This document shows, one piece after another, positions 1-8,968 of a stretch of DNA of 64,000 bases (its first letter is position 1; each line of letters opens with the position of its first letter). Below the pieces are notes generated by a model. The model had not been told where the DNA came from, did no database searches, and worked only from the letters and a program-made list of their open reading frames with translations. The position numbers and the translations under genes were made by a program. Source of the DNA: CALOCV01 sp942491955 (lineage in GTDB: Bacteria; Chlamydiota; Chlamydiia; Chlamydiales; CALOCV01); contig CALOCV010000015.1 in assembly GCA_942491955.1 (NCBI GenBank), forward strand, positions 62,001 through 126,000, written 5' to 3'.

Positions 1-1188
1 TTACAAGCCCTGTTCACCAGTTTCTTTTTTATTTCCATAGGGATGTTATTAGATTTTGACTTTGTCATTCGCTATCCCATGCTCATTTTTCTTTTAGCGG
101 CAGGTGTCATTTTTTTAAAAATCGTGGTTTGTTTTCTTGCAATGATTTTCATCGGATTACCCATTCGTATTGCTGTGACTGTGGGTTTTTTCCTTGCTCA
201 AGTAGGAGAATTTTCCTTTGTACTTGTCGAATCGGGTATTGCGGCAGGTATAGGAACCGATTACCACTATCAGCTTTTTCTGGCTGTTGCATTGTTGACG
301 ATGCTCGTTTCTCCCTTGTTGATCGCGCTAGCGCCACATGTAGGACGCTACATCTCCCAATGGAAATATTGGCCTGAAAAGATCAAAACGGGAATCACAA
401 CATTTCCCAAGGGGAGTATTCCTCTTTTTGATCGTGCTCATGTCATTATTGTCGGTTATGGTCCTTGTGGTGAGTATTTAGCAAGAGCGTGCCGAATTGC
501 TCAAGAGCCTTATGCCATTTTAGAAATGGACCCACACATTGTACGAAGAGAGAAAAGGAAAGGAGAGAAAATTTTCTTTGGGGATGCAACGCATGAAAAT
601 GTTTTGCACAGTGTTCATATACAAGATGCGGGTGTTCTTGCTGTGTTAGTTGATGAGCTGGCTGTTGCGCAATGCCTTGTTCGAATGGCAAGGCAAATCA
701 ATCCAAAGCTCTATATTGTTGTTCGCATGCGCTCGATGGAAAAAATGAAGATGATGCTCGATCTAGGAGCTGACGATGTGATACCCGATGAATTTGGCAC
801 GTCCGTCGAGATTTTTACACGCGTGATGAAACATTGTCATGTTCCTGATGAGGAAATTTCCGCTTTCGTGAACGAAATCCGAGAAGAAGGGTATGAAATT
901 TTACGACCACTTCATCAAAAGCGTTTTCTAGCCGATATCAACCTTGTTTCCACTGAATTAGAGATTGAAGCTTTTCGGATTCGAGAGGGTTCTTTTCTCT
1001 GTGGAAAAAGTTTAGAAGAGGCTTCTTTTCAAAGGACACACCGCATTCACGTGGTGATGGTAAAACGAAAAGGGGTAGTATTCTCGCAGCTAGATCCAAG
1101 TTTAGTCTTAGAAGAGCGTGATATCCTGATCGTTGTAGGAACAAAAGAACGCTTACGAGAATTCGCTGAATACTTATACCAATCCTAA
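1..1188 (+). CDS. KefB/KefC-type monovalent cation:proton antiporter, C-terminal part (5' end outside window)
   Basis: The reading frame is open from base 1; the first residues (FFFISIGMLLD) match the FFxSxGM segment of CPA2 antiporters, so the ATG at 43 is internal and the gene starts upstream of the window. Three or four membrane helices follow, ending near base 340. A RCK_N/TrkA-N Rossmann domain comes next (HVIIVGYGPCGEYLA, then an acidic end of the second strand at LEMDPH and FFGDATHENVL). A TrkA_C-like domain closes the protein (FRIREGSFLCGKSLEEA, ERDILIVVGT). The family exchanges K+ or Na+ for protons in the inner membrane under nucleotide control. No KefF/KefG partner is visible downstream. 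Confidence 0.9.
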   Translation, partial: LQALFTSFFFISIGMLLDFDFVIRYPMLIFLLAAGVIFLKIVVCFLAMIFIGLPIRIAVTVGFFLAQVGEFSFVLVESGIAAGIGTDYHYQLFLAVALLTMLVSPLLIALAPHVGRYISQWKYWPEKIKTGITTFPKGSIPLFDRAHVIIVGYGPCGEYLARACRIAQEPYAILEMDPHIVRREKRKGEKIFFGDATHENVLHSVHIQDAGVLAVLVDELAVAQCLVRMARQINPKLYIVVRMRSMEKMKMMLDLGADDVIPDEFGTSVEIFTRVMKHCHVPDEEISAFVNEIREEGYEILRPLHQKRFLADINLVSTELEIEAFRIREGSFLCGKSLEEASFQRTHRIHVVMVKRKGVVFSQLDPSLVLEERDILIVVGTKERLREFAEYLYQS

Positions 1189-1190
1189 TA

Positions 1191-1255
1191 TACCCAAACA
1201 ACTTCAAGAATTGGGTTTATGGCTTTGAAAAAAACCCGGATCAGTTGTTTGGGTA
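1191..1255. repeat. short palindromic element with TACCCAAACAACT ends
   Basis: A 65-bp element whose two ends are inverted copies of TACCCAAACAACT, just downstream of the antiporter stop codon. The same left end occurs at about 16210 and 21783. It abuts the next element (1259-1418) through a shared TAA. No coding content. It looks like a very small non-autonomous element. Confidence 0.55.
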
Positions 1256-1258
1256 TAA

Positions 1259-1418
1259 TACCAATTCCGGTAAGAAAGTGCACAAATTGATCTTCATCTT
1301 TCTTTGCGCAATCTGTTTTTCTATCTTGCAAACTCACAAGAGTTTGCTGCGATCTCCAAAACAAATTTCGCAAAAAAATCCTGAATCCACTTTATGCATT
1401 TTCTTACCGGAATTGGTA
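1259..1418 (-). mobile_element. MITE family A, copy 1 (160 bp, TAA target duplication)
   Basis: A 160-bp non-coding element bounded by TACCAATTCCGGTAAGAAA and its inverted copy, flanked by TAA at 1256-1258 and 1419-1421. It is nearly identical, in reverse orientation, to the copy at 40330-40489 and to the interrupted copy at 21899-22551. Those two are flanked by TTA, which is the same target seen from the other strand. The centre holds the small palindrome GCAAACTC-N4-GAGTTTGC. There is no transposase, so it must be mobilised in trans. Confidence 0.8.
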
Positions 1419-1612
1419 TAAAGTGGAGTGCGAAGGCCCTGCCTTCGCGTTCTTCGCGTTGAATAGACTCTGGATTTTTTGTAGCCAATCCGTTAACCTT
1501 CTCTTGTGTCAGGAGTTTCTTTTGAAAAGATCAGCTTGAACGAATTCTTCTGAGTTTTGCTTATCAAGCTCAGAAAAAAGTTCCCTCACATCTCCAGAAA
1601 AATAAAAACAGA

Positions 1613-2545
1613 GTGATCGTTCTAGCAGGGCCTACCGCTGTTGGAAAGAGTGATTTTGCGATCGAAATCGCTAAAAAAATCGAAGGAGAGGTGATCTCCG
1701 CCGATTCGATGCAAGTCTATCGGGGAATGGATATTGGTACAGCAAAAGTCGATCCCGTCGTGCGCTTGGAAGTTCCTCATCATCTACTCGATATTCGAAA
1801 TCCCAGTGAGCCTTTCAATGTCGTCGATTTCTACTACGAAGCTCGACACGCGTGTCAAGAAATACTGAATCGGGGAAGTGTTCCAATCATTACCGGAGGA
1901 TCGGGATTTTATCTCCATGCATTTATCTATGGCCCTCCAAGTGGCCCTCCTTCCATTCCAGAAGTACGAGAAAAGCTCGAGAAAGAATGGGAGAAATGGG
2001 GCGCTGAATTTCTCTTTTCACGGCTTAAAAAAATCGACCCCGCCTATGCAAAAACCATCACTCTTCACGATCGCCACAAGGTGATCCGTGGCCTTGAAAT
2101 CATTGAGTTAACAGGAAAACCGGTTAGCTACCTTCCTTGGAGCGAGCGGCGAAGACCTCAAAATTATGATTTTCGTTGTTGGTTTCTCCATCGTCCGCGA
2201 GAAAGCCTCTACCAACGGATCAATGCTCGTTGCGATGCCATGCTAGAAGCTGGTTTTTTGCAAGAAGTGGAAGAGTTATTGGAAAAAAACATAGAAGAAA
2301 ATCCTTCTGCAGCACAAGCGATTGGCTATCGTCATGCTATTGCTTATTTGCGAAGCGAACAGGGGCCCGAGGCTCATGCGGCATTTGTCCGTGAGTTCAA
2401 GCGAAGCTCGCGCCAATATGTCAAAAAACAACTGACATGGTTCCGGAATAAAAAAGAGGCTATCTTCCAGTGGCTGGATCTTGATTTGCATGACAATGAA
2501 GTGGCTCAAGAAATGGTCATTAACGATTATTTTGAAACGCGCTAA
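1613..2545 (+). CDS. miaA: tRNA dimethylallyltransferase MiaA
   Basis: Transfers a dimethylallyl group to N6 of A37 in tRNAs reading UNN codons, in the cytoplasm. The P-loop is GPTAVGKS near residues 6-13, followed by the substrate-binding segment ISADSMQVYRGMDIGTAK and the family signature GGSGFYLHAFIYG. The C-terminal region contains QAIGYRHA and the SRQYVKKQLTWFRN tRNA-binding helix. Length (310) is normal. The only near start is GTG at 1613, with no clear ribosome-binding site; the frame is open back to about 1526 without an ATG, so the true start may be a rare codon further upstream. The gene stands alone between repeat-rich spacers. Confidence 0.93.
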   Translation: MIVLAGPTAVGKSDFAIEIAKKIEGEVISADSMQVYRGMDIGTAKVDPVVRLEVPHHLLDIRNPSEPFNVVDFYYEARHACQEILNRGSVPIITGGSGFYLHAFIYGPPSGPPSIPEVREKLEKEWEKWGAEFLFSRLKKIDPAYAKTITLHDRHKVIRGLEIIELTGKPVSYLPWSERRRPQNYDFRCWFLHRPRESLYQRINARCDAMLEAGFLQEVEELLEKNIEENPSAAQAIGYRHAIAYLRSEQGPEAHAAFVREFKRSSRQYVKKQLTWFRNKKEAIFQWLDLDLHDNEVAQEMVINDYFETR

Positions 2546-3184
2546 GAATGTGATTGGGGCGTGTCATCAATCGTCTAAGAACCTGTCTTCACACTTCAAA
2601 TGGCATCTCACGTTATCGGATTTGATGATAAGTCGTGTTCAGCTTTTCTATCTTGCAAACTCACAAGAGTTTGCTTCGATCTCCAAAATAAATTTCGCAA
2701 AAAAAAATCTTGAATCCAAGATATCTTATTATGTCTTTCCGCTGGCATCTTTTTTTCTAGTCATTGGTATTACTTTTTGTTTTTATTTTTCTATATCTCT
2801 TTGATAGTGATCTTTGTTCGAATGAATAGGATTCAATTTGATAAAAAAGATCTTGATTCAGTTGTCAAGAAAAGAAAATTGATTTATGATGCTTGTAAAA
2901 ATATTTACCATTCAAAACCATATAAGGTTTTTGATAAATAATTGACTTGCAATGAGTTTTTCTCTGCACAATTCTTTCCCCTCGGGGGAGGAAAACTTAC
3001 CTTAAAAACGATGCAAATAGAGAAAAATAAAATTTTGCAACGTTTCAATGAGACATCTTCTCATGAAGAATCTTCAAACCCCATCTGTGCCCCATATTGT
3101 GCTTAAACAAACGAATTATTCTCCCTTTTGTTGTGTTTAAGTGTGATCTAAGGTACAGATAGGGTTCAATCCATACCAATGTGA
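2546..3184. other. intergenic stretch with decayed repeats
   Basis: No convincing gene. 2555-2602 joins two dispersed IS-end-like motifs: GGGCGTGTCATCAAT (also at about 20531) and AGAACCTGTCTTCACACTTC (also at about 5070, 15703 and 20341). 2640-2725 is a diverged internal piece of MITE family A (similar to the middle of 1259-1418) lacking its ends. The remaining 450 bp is A/T-rich and without a recognised pattern. Confidence 0.6.
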
Positions 3185-4807
3185 ATGGGTGATTTGATGA
3201 CAACACAGTCAGAAAAAATAGTAATTTTAACAGAAGAACCAACACCATCTTCCTTATCAACAGAAGAACCAAAAACCATCGTAATTCCTGAATTAGATGA
3301 AAAATTAAACTCTCTACAAACCGATGATGAATGTGTGGAAACCATTCTTCAATTTATGGAGCATATTATCCGCCAAAAAGGCGCCCCCAAAATAAAATGG
3401 TTTTGGGAGGCAAAAAAACGGTGTGCGCACCTCCTCAAAACCGGAAAAATTGGCCCCCGTTCGGCTCTTTTTTGGAGTCAATATGTCGATCTCACTAAAG
3501 AGGCACATGCTGTAAAAAATTTTCTTGAAGAACAAGGTCGGTTTCATGCCGACCAAATCGAAAAAGCCATTGCAGCTATTGAAAAAGGGATAGAAGAAAA
3601 AGAATCTCTTATCCTCCAAACACCCGTTTTTTCCGACGGAGAATTCCCACAAGTTCTCGATCGTATCGATGTTTATCGAAATCGACAAAGAGAACTCAAT
3701 ATCTTGAACGCTTTTGCAAGCCGAATCCATGATATTCGAAAAGAACTGATCAAGACCGAAATGCGTCTTCGAAAAAAAAATCTCTTTTTTCAACGTCTTT
3801 CTCAATTAGGAGATCAAGTTTTTCCACCTAGGAAAGAGAAAATTAAAGAACAAAGTAATCATTTTGAAGAAGATGTAAAATCGTTTTTTAATGAATACTT
3901 TTCTCAATCTCAGGACTCCTCTCCACTCTATTTTCTTCGAGAGCAAATAAAAGCCCTGCAAACCTTCGCCAAAGTAATTACCCTCAATACACGCGCATTC
4001 AATGCGTCTCGCTCTCTTTTGAGCCAATCGTGGGATATTCTTTCGCAAAGAGAGAAGGCATTCCGAAAAGAACGAGCTGTGTTGCGACAAACGTCTAAAG
4101 CACATCGTCAAGAAATTGAAACCCACCTTCAAGCGATCTTCGATCATCAAGGACGCGAGGGATTTTCTCCAGAACGTGCCCTCGATCAAATCGAACATAT
4201 CGCAAAAGAGATGAAAAATATCGAACTTGAACATCATGATGTCAAGGCTTTGAAAGAGCAAATGTATGCTCTTCGTCAACCCTATTTCGAAGAATTAAAA
4301 GAAAGAGAAGTAAATCGGAAAAAAGAACTGGAAAGGGAGAAAAAGCGGAAAGAGCAAGAAAAGAAGGCATTTCAAACCATGCTTTCCAATCTCTGCCAAG
4401 AAGCCCCAGATTTTTCTCTTGAAGATCTAAAAAAGCAGTTGAATGATATACGAAAGTCCATGCAGAAACTTTCGCTTCAGCCCACGGAACAAAGAGAGTT
4501 TCTTTACTCTTTAAAACGCATCGAAGAGATTGTTTTAGATAAAACCGAACAAGAGATCCTTTCCGATGATGATCGGGAAGCTCTTGACACCTATCGGAAA
4601 CTTTTACAAGAGCGATCACGGCGGCGTCAAGAAGTGAAAAATCAAGTCGAAGAACTTCGCCGCGCAGCGGGAAGCTCGGGGCTTGATTTTGCACAGGCTA
4701 TGCAATACCAACAACAATTGCAAGAAGAGCGTGAACGATTAGAAAAGATGGAAGAAGGGATTGTTGAGATGGAAAAAAAGATCGAAATCCTTCAACAAAA
4801 CGTCTGA
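3185..4807 (+). CDS. long coiled-coil protein, function unknown
   Basis: A 540-residue, strongly charged protein without signal peptide or membrane segment. The N-terminal 40 residues are low-complexity (repeated EEP), then a compact region (about 45-110: FMEHIIRQKGAPKIKWFWEAKKRC), then almost continuous predicted coiled coil to the C-terminus, with KKRKEQEKKAF and EERERLEKMEEGIVEMEKK heptad-like stretches. I recognise no enzymatic motif. Similar long cytoplasmic or type-III-secreted coiled-coil proteins are common in Chlamydiae, but that is analogy only. Start: ATG 3185 or ATG 3197; neither has a strong ribosome-binding site. A good hairpin terminator follows. Confidence 0.75.
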   Translation: MGDLMTTQSEKIVILTEEPTPSSLSTEEPKTIVIPELDEKLNSLQTDDECVETILQFMEHIIRQKGAPKIKWFWEAKKRCAHLLKTGKIGPRSALFWSQYVDLTKEAHAVKNFLEEQGRFHADQIEKAIAAIEKGIEEKESLILQTPVFSDGEFPQVLDRIDVYRNRQRELNILNAFASRIHDIRKELIKTEMRLRKKNLFFQRLSQLGDQVFPPRKEKIKEQSNHFEEDVKSFFNEYFSQSQDSSPLYFLREQIKALQTFAKVITLNTRAFNASRSLLSQSWDILSQREKAFRKERAVLRQTSKAHRQEIETHLQAIFDHQGREGFSPERALDQIEHIAKEMKNIELEHHDVKALKEQMYALRQPYFEELKEREVNRKKELEREKKRKEQEKKAFQTMLSNLCQEAPDFSLEDLKKQLNDIRKSMQKLSLQPTEQREFLYSLKRIEEIVLDKTEQEILSDDDREALDTYRKLLQERSRRRQEVKNQVEELRRAAGSSGLDFAQAMQYQQQLQEERERLEKMEEGIVEMEKKIEILQQNV

Positions 4808-4822
4808 TTTTCACGGACTTTA

Positions 4823-4865
4823 ATCGAAAATGTCCCCATATTTATAATACGGGGGCATTTTCGAT
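4823..4865 (+). terminator. hairpin terminator
   Basis: Inverted repeat of 15 bp (ATCGAAAATGTCCCC / GGGGGCATTTTCGAT, one G-T pair) with a 13-base loop, starting 15 bases after the stop of the coiled-coil gene. Only a short T-rich stretch follows, so termination may be bidirectional or inefficient. Confidence 0.6.
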
Positions 4866-5198
4866 CGTTTGATCCCCGGAATTTTCTCTTTGCCAGAAAC
4901 CAATTCTTGAAGTTGGCGGTGGTGAACCCAAATTTTGATTCACCTGATAATCAAAAGTTTGTTAAGCTGTCTGCATAACTATTTGGTATAAGAACGATCT
5001 AACGATAGACACGATGTAGAAAATTGGAATGGAAGAGACTAGAAAGAATCCGAATTTAGCTCATTTCAAGTATGAAGACAGGTTCTTAGATGTGGAATAA
5101 TACCAAATAGGGTCCAGAATAGTTACGGATAGGATTCAATCTCCCCGTGACGCGAAAAAGGCGTTTGTGGTATACCCACGTTAATATGAGGTGGTATT
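4866..5198. other. intergenic stretch with repeat ends
   Basis: No gene seen. It holds ACTATTTGGTATAA at 4978-4991 and, inverted, ATAATACCAAATAG at 5097-5110: ends of the TACC...GGTA element class, here pointing outward from the 4989-5100 segment. 5054-5092 contains AAGTATGAAGACAGGTTCTTA, an inverted copy of the IS-end-like repeat at 15703-15739, with extended identity there. GAGGTGGT at 5188-5195 lies just before the cfa ATG and may be its ribosome-binding site. Confidence 0.55.
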
Positions 5199-6322
5199 AT
5201 GGCAACAAAAGCATTTGAAGATATTGTCACAAAAAAATTGGATGAAGCAGGAATTGGCGTTAACGGCAACAATCCTTGGGATATCGCTGTTACAAATCCC
5301 CTCTTTTTTGAACGCGTTGCACGAGAAGGATCCATTGGCCTCGGAGATTCTTATGTCGACGGTTGGTTTGATGCACCCAAACTCGACGAAACGATCCAAC
5401 GTATCCTTTGCTCGGATTTGCAGCGAAAAGGGATTCCTTTAGGACAACTTGTTCGTCTTCTTTTTGCTTCGTTTGTTTTCAATCAACAATCGAAAAAACG
5501 TGCAAAAGAAGTTGGAGAAAAACACTACGACTTAGGTAATGATCTATTGGAAAGGATGCTCGATAAACGACTCGTCGAGCCTCGTGGATATTGGCGAAAA
5601 GCCAATAACCTCGACGAAGCACAAGAGGCCAAACTCGATCTCATCTGTCAAAAACTCTCTCTTCAACCCGGGCAAAGAATTCTCGATATCGGATGTGGAT
5701 GGGGAAGCTTCCTCCTTTATGCCGCAGAAAAATATGGGATCGAAGGAGTTGGCATCACCATATCCCAAGAACAAAAAGAATATGTACAAGCAAAAGCTAA
5801 AAATTTCCCCGTTGAAGTCCGCTATCAAGATTATCGCGATGTGAATGAAACCTTCGACCATGTCGTCTCCGTCGGACAATTCGAACACGTCGGTTACAAA
5901 AACTACCGCACCTTCTTCAATAAAAAGTTCGTCAATGCCTCCATAAAGATGGACTCCTTCTTCTACATACCATCGGAGGCAACAAAACCACGTACACAAG
6001 TGATCCATGGATAGAAAAATACATCTTCCCTAATGGAAAGATTCCTTCATTGGTTCAAGTAACAAAAGCCTTTGAAGGTCTGTTTACCATGGAAGATTGG
6101 CATAATTTTGGCGCCGATTATGATAAAACACTAATGGCCTGGCACCAAAATTTTGTCCATCATTGGGATCAACTTAAAGGAAAATATGACGAGCGTTTTT
6201 ATCGAATGTGGCGCTACTATCTCCTTGCCTGCGCAGGAGCTTTCCGAGCAAGGAAACTCCAACTGTGGCAAATCGTCCTCTCCCCAAAAGGAGTGCCGGG
6301 GGGATACCTTTCTGTCCGATGA
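5199..6322 (+). pseudogene. cfa: cyclopropane-fatty-acyl-phospholipid synthase, split by one frameshift
   Basis: The family methylates cis double bonds of membrane phospholipid acyl chains using S-adenosylmethionine. The first frame (5199 to about 5926) gives the N-terminal helical part and the SAM-binding core (ILDIGCGWGSFLLYAAE, then VGQFEHVGYKNY). At a five-A run (5922-5926) homology shifts by one base: the second frame reads VRQCLHKDGLLLLHTIGG, then EDWHNFGADYD and ACAGAFRARKLQLWQ, to the stop at 6322. With one base added to, or two removed from, the A run, a full-length protein of about 375 residues results. Nothing else is damaged. It could be a recent pseudogene, transcriptional slippage, or an assembly error. 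The stop overlaps the nadD start (ATGA), which suggests the reading frame was translated until recently. Confidence 0.9.
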
Positions 6323-6918
6323 TTGGGATTTTCGGAGGGACCTTTGACCCAATACACTATGGGCATATCCATCTTGCTCAATCGCTTGCTCAAAAATATT
6401 CACTAGAAGAGGTGTGGTTTCTCCTTGCAAAAAAAAGTCCTCTAAAAAACAAGAGCCAAGAGACTCCTTTCGATCATCGTGCTGCCATGGTTGCGCTTGC
6501 TATTGAGGACATTCCCAACTTTTTCCTTGTTGTTATCGAAAAAGATCTTCCTTCTCCATCATATACCGTCGATACCCTCCGCTTCATCCAACAAAAAGAA
6601 CATCGCCCCCTTGCTCTTATTTTGGGACAAGACGCCGCCGTTTCTCTCCCTCAATGGAAAGAACCAGAAGAAATCTGTCAACGAGCCACCCTCCTTGTTG
6701 GAGGGAGACCCGCTAGCCCACCGATCGGTACGGTTAGCAAGCACCCAATTCTTTACAAAGCCATACAGAATGGATGGACGCAGATTCCATTAAAAGAAAT
6801 TTCTGCAACCCATTTGCGAGAACGCTTTCATCAGGGAGAGTCTTGTGACGGGCTGCTTCCTCCAAAAGTGGTGGACTATATTTACAAAAATGAATTATAC
6901 TCGTGTTCTATAAAATAA
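6319..6918 (+). CDS. nadD: nicotinate-nucleotide adenylyltransferase NadD
   Basis: Converts nicotinate mononucleotide and ATP to deamido-NAD. The nucleotidyltransferase signature GIFGGTFDPIHYGHIHLA is at the very N-terminus and the second signature ISATHLRERF is near residue 155-165. Length is 199 residues, as usual. The start is ATG 6319, overlapping the cfa stop by 4 bases (ATGA); the frame is open further upstream only because it runs inside cfa. The next gene, rsfS, begins 13 bases after the stop; nadD-rsfS is a common pairing in bacteria, supporting both calls. Confidence 0.95.
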   Translation: MIGIFGGTFDPIHYGHIHLAQSLAQKYSLEEVWFLLAKKSPLKNKSQETPFDHRAAMVALAIEDIPNFFLVVIEKDLPSPSYTVDTLRFIQQKEHRPLALILGQDAAVSLPQWKEPEEICQRATLLVGGRPASPPIGTVSKHPILYKAIQNGWTQIPLKEISATHLRERFHQGESCDGLLPPKVVDYIYKNELYSCSIK

Positions 6919-6931
6919 ATTTTTCTGAGTA

Positions 6932-7318
6932 ATGGAAATACAAGAACATTCTTCTCATGCTTTGATCGCCGATCTCTGCCAAGCCATTTACAATAAAAAA
7001 GGGAAAAACATCCTTGCCCTCGACCTTCGAGGCATCTCGACAATGACCGACTTTTTCCTCATCGCCGAAGGTTCCGTTGAGCGACATGTAAAAGCTTTGG
7101 CCAATGCCATTCTCGATGCCCTCCATCAATATCAAATCGAACCTTTACATGTTGAAGGAACCTCAACAGCCGATTGGATCGTCATCGATCTCGGAAATAT
7201 CGTTATCCATCTCTTTACACCCGATCTAAGACAAAAATATGCCTTAGAAGAACTTTGGCACGATGGCACCATCGTTGATGTGCCGATCACCCTACAAAGT
7301 AGAGGAGAAAACGAATGA
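6932..7318 (+). CDS. rsfS: ribosomal silencing factor RsfS
   Basis: A small protein (128 residues) that binds ribosomal protein uL14 and blocks subunit joining when nutrients are low. The family pattern is clear: LDLRGISTMTDFFLIAEGSVERHVKALA, then VEGTSTADWIVIDLGNIVIHLFTPDLRQKYALEELW. It follows nadD by 13 bases, and its stop overlaps the fabF start (ATGA at 7315-7318), so nadD, rsfS and fabF form one transcription unit with translational coupling. Confidence 0.95.
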   Translation: MEIQEHSSHALIADLCQAIYNKKGKNILALDLRGISTMTDFFLIAEGSVERHVKALANAILDALHQYQIEPLHVEGTSTADWIVIDLGNIVIHLFTPDLRQKYALEELWHDGTIVDVPITLQSRGENE

Positions 7319-8556
7319 AAAACCATCGCGTCGTCGTTACAGGAATGGGTCTCGTTTCCTGCCTAGGAAATGACATTGAAGAGTTTACTCAAAACCTTCT
7401 TGCAGGGAAATCGGGCTCTAAAACCATTACCCATTTCGATTGTTCCGAATACCCTACCCACTTCGCTTGCTATATCCCCGAATTCGATACCGAGCACTAT
7501 ATCGATAAAAAACAGGCCCGTCGTATCGATCCCTTCATCCGTTACACCTTCGTGGCAGGGAAAAAAGCTCTCGAAATGGCACAGGCAAACCCAGAGCAAC
7601 TCGATCCCACCCGTTGCGGCATCCTCATCGGTTCCGGTATGGGAGGAATGCAAGTCTTTGTCGATGGCGTCGATACTCTCAAAGAAAAAGGCCTTCGCCG
7701 CCTCACTCCCTTCTTTATCCCCTATATCCTAACGAATATGGCCAGTGGTCTCCTCGGCATGGAACTCGGTTTCCTGGGACCCAACTACTCCGTATCCACC
7801 GCCTGCGCTACCGCAACCTACGGCATCGTCAATGCCGCAAACCATATCCGCCGTGGCGATGCCGACCTCATGCTCTGTGGCGGCGCCGAAGCCGCTATCC
7901 TCCCTATGGGTATCGCCGGCTTCTGCGCCTGCAAAGCCCTCTCAACAAGAAATGATGCTCCAGAAAAAGCCTCCCGTCCCTGGGACAAAGACCGCGATGG
8001 TTTTGTTATGGGCGAAGGCGCCGGTGTTCTCGTCCTCGAATCTCTCGAACATGCACAAAAAAGAGGGGCCCCCATCCTCGCCGAATACCTCGGCGGTGGC
8101 CTCTCCTGCGATGCCTACCATATGACCGATCCCCGCCCCGACGGAGAGGGAATTGCCCTCGCCATCCGCTCCACCCTCGATGATGCCCATATCACCCCCA
8201 ATGATGTCGGTTATATCAATACCCACGGTACCTCGACCCCCGCCGGCGATATGACCGAAATCCGCGCCTACAAAAAAGTCTTCCCCAATCCCGAAAACAT
8301 CGCCATCAACTCAACAAAATCCATGATCGGTCACCTCCTCGGCGCCGCAGGCGGCGTCGAAGCCATTGCCACCATCCAAGCCCTCCGAACAGGAACTATC
8401 CATCCTACCATCAACCTCGATAACCCCGAACCCGATCTCGCCCCCTTCCATGCCCCCACATCCCCCTACACCTGGAACCCTACCGTCGGTATCTCCTGCT
8501 CCTTCGGCTTCGGCGGCCATAACGGCGTTGTTGCCTTCGCCCCCTGGCGCGAATAA
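7315..8556 (+). CDS. fabF: beta-ketoacyl-ACP synthase II FabF
   Basis: Elongating condensing enzyme of type II fatty acid synthesis, cytoplasmic. All catalytic elements are present: the nucleophile Cys in VSTACATATYGI (about residue 163), His in NTHGTSTPAGD, and His in STKSMIGHLLGAAGG. The C-terminal GISCSFGFGGHN loop is intact. Length (413) is normal. Base composition is visibly richer in C at third positions than the neighbouring genes (many ATC, GCC, CCC codons), unlike the A/T-rich islands later in the window. Followed by an array of GC-rich hairpins. Confidence 0.97.
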   Translation: MKNHRVVVTGMGLVSCLGNDIEEFTQNLLAGKSGSKTITHFDCSEYPTHFACYIPEFDTEHYIDKKQARRIDPFIRYTFVAGKKALEMAQANPEQLDPTRCGILIGSGMGGMQVFVDGVDTLKEKGLRRLTPFFIPYILTNMASGLLGMELGFLGPNYSVSTACATATYGIVNAANHIRRGDADLMLCGGAEAAILPMGIAGFCACKALSTRNDAPEKASRPWDKDRDGFVMGEGAGVLVLESLEHAQKRGAPILAEYLGGGLSCDAYHMTDPRPDGEGIALAIRSTLDDAHITPNDVGYINTHGTSTPAGDMTEIRAYKKVFPNPENIAINSTKSMIGHLLGAAGGVEAIATIQALRTGTIHPTINLDNPEPDLAPFHAPTSPYTWNPTVGISCSFGFGGHNGVVAFAPWRE

Positions 8557-8968
8557 TGTTTTTTGGGGCTCTGCCCCAAACCCCGCGCTTTATGGGGCTC
8601 CGCCCCAAACCCCGCTTGGGGAGCATGGCTCCCCAAGACCCCTGCGGCTGCTTCGCAGCCTTCAAGTTTGTCGCTTGCTGTGACCTTTGTTTCTCTGAGG
8701 CCTCTTGGTTTTTTCGAGAAAGCTATCGCTTTCTCGAAAGAATGCCATCGCACGAACGTGCCGTTCCGCGCGATAAGCCTCCTCCCTTCGGTCGAGCGGT
8801 TGAAATCCGAGTTGCGCAACTCGGGTTTGAAGATCGTAGCGGACCGATACCTAAACAGCAAGCCCATAACAAGCTGACGTCATAAGCTTAAGACAAATGG
8901 AAGGCAGCTTTAGCCGCAGGGGGTTTGGGGGAACTGGTTCCCCCAAAGGGAACTGGTTCTCTCAAACT
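8557..8968. repeat. array of GC-rich hairpins between convergent genes
   Basis: Several consecutive perfect hairpins in about 100 bp after fabF: GGGGCTCTGCCCC (8566-8578), GGGGCTCCGCCCC (8594-8606), CTTGGGGAGC-ATG-GCTCCCCAAG (about 8614-8636) and GGCTGCTTCGCAGCC (8646-8660). Near the ispG end there is a further inverted pair around GAACTGGTTCCCCCAAA (8931-8955). Position between two convergent genes fits a bidirectional terminator or REP-like cluster. 8661-8925 holds no gene that I can support. Confidence 0.65.

Noticed and set aside
2481..2804. 107-codon ORF running from the miaA end into the spacer
   Set aside because: Starts inside miaA and then reads through a decayed MITE fragment; no family resemblance.
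5922..5930. Programmed -1 frameshifting in cfa
   Set aside because: The run is only five A preceded by T, so the tandem-slippage heptamer is not met; a simple indel or sequencing error is more likely.
7370..8683. Several ORFs of 80-130 codons on both strands over fabF
   Set aside because: They are shadows of the C-rich third positions of fabF, which is intact with all catalytic residues.
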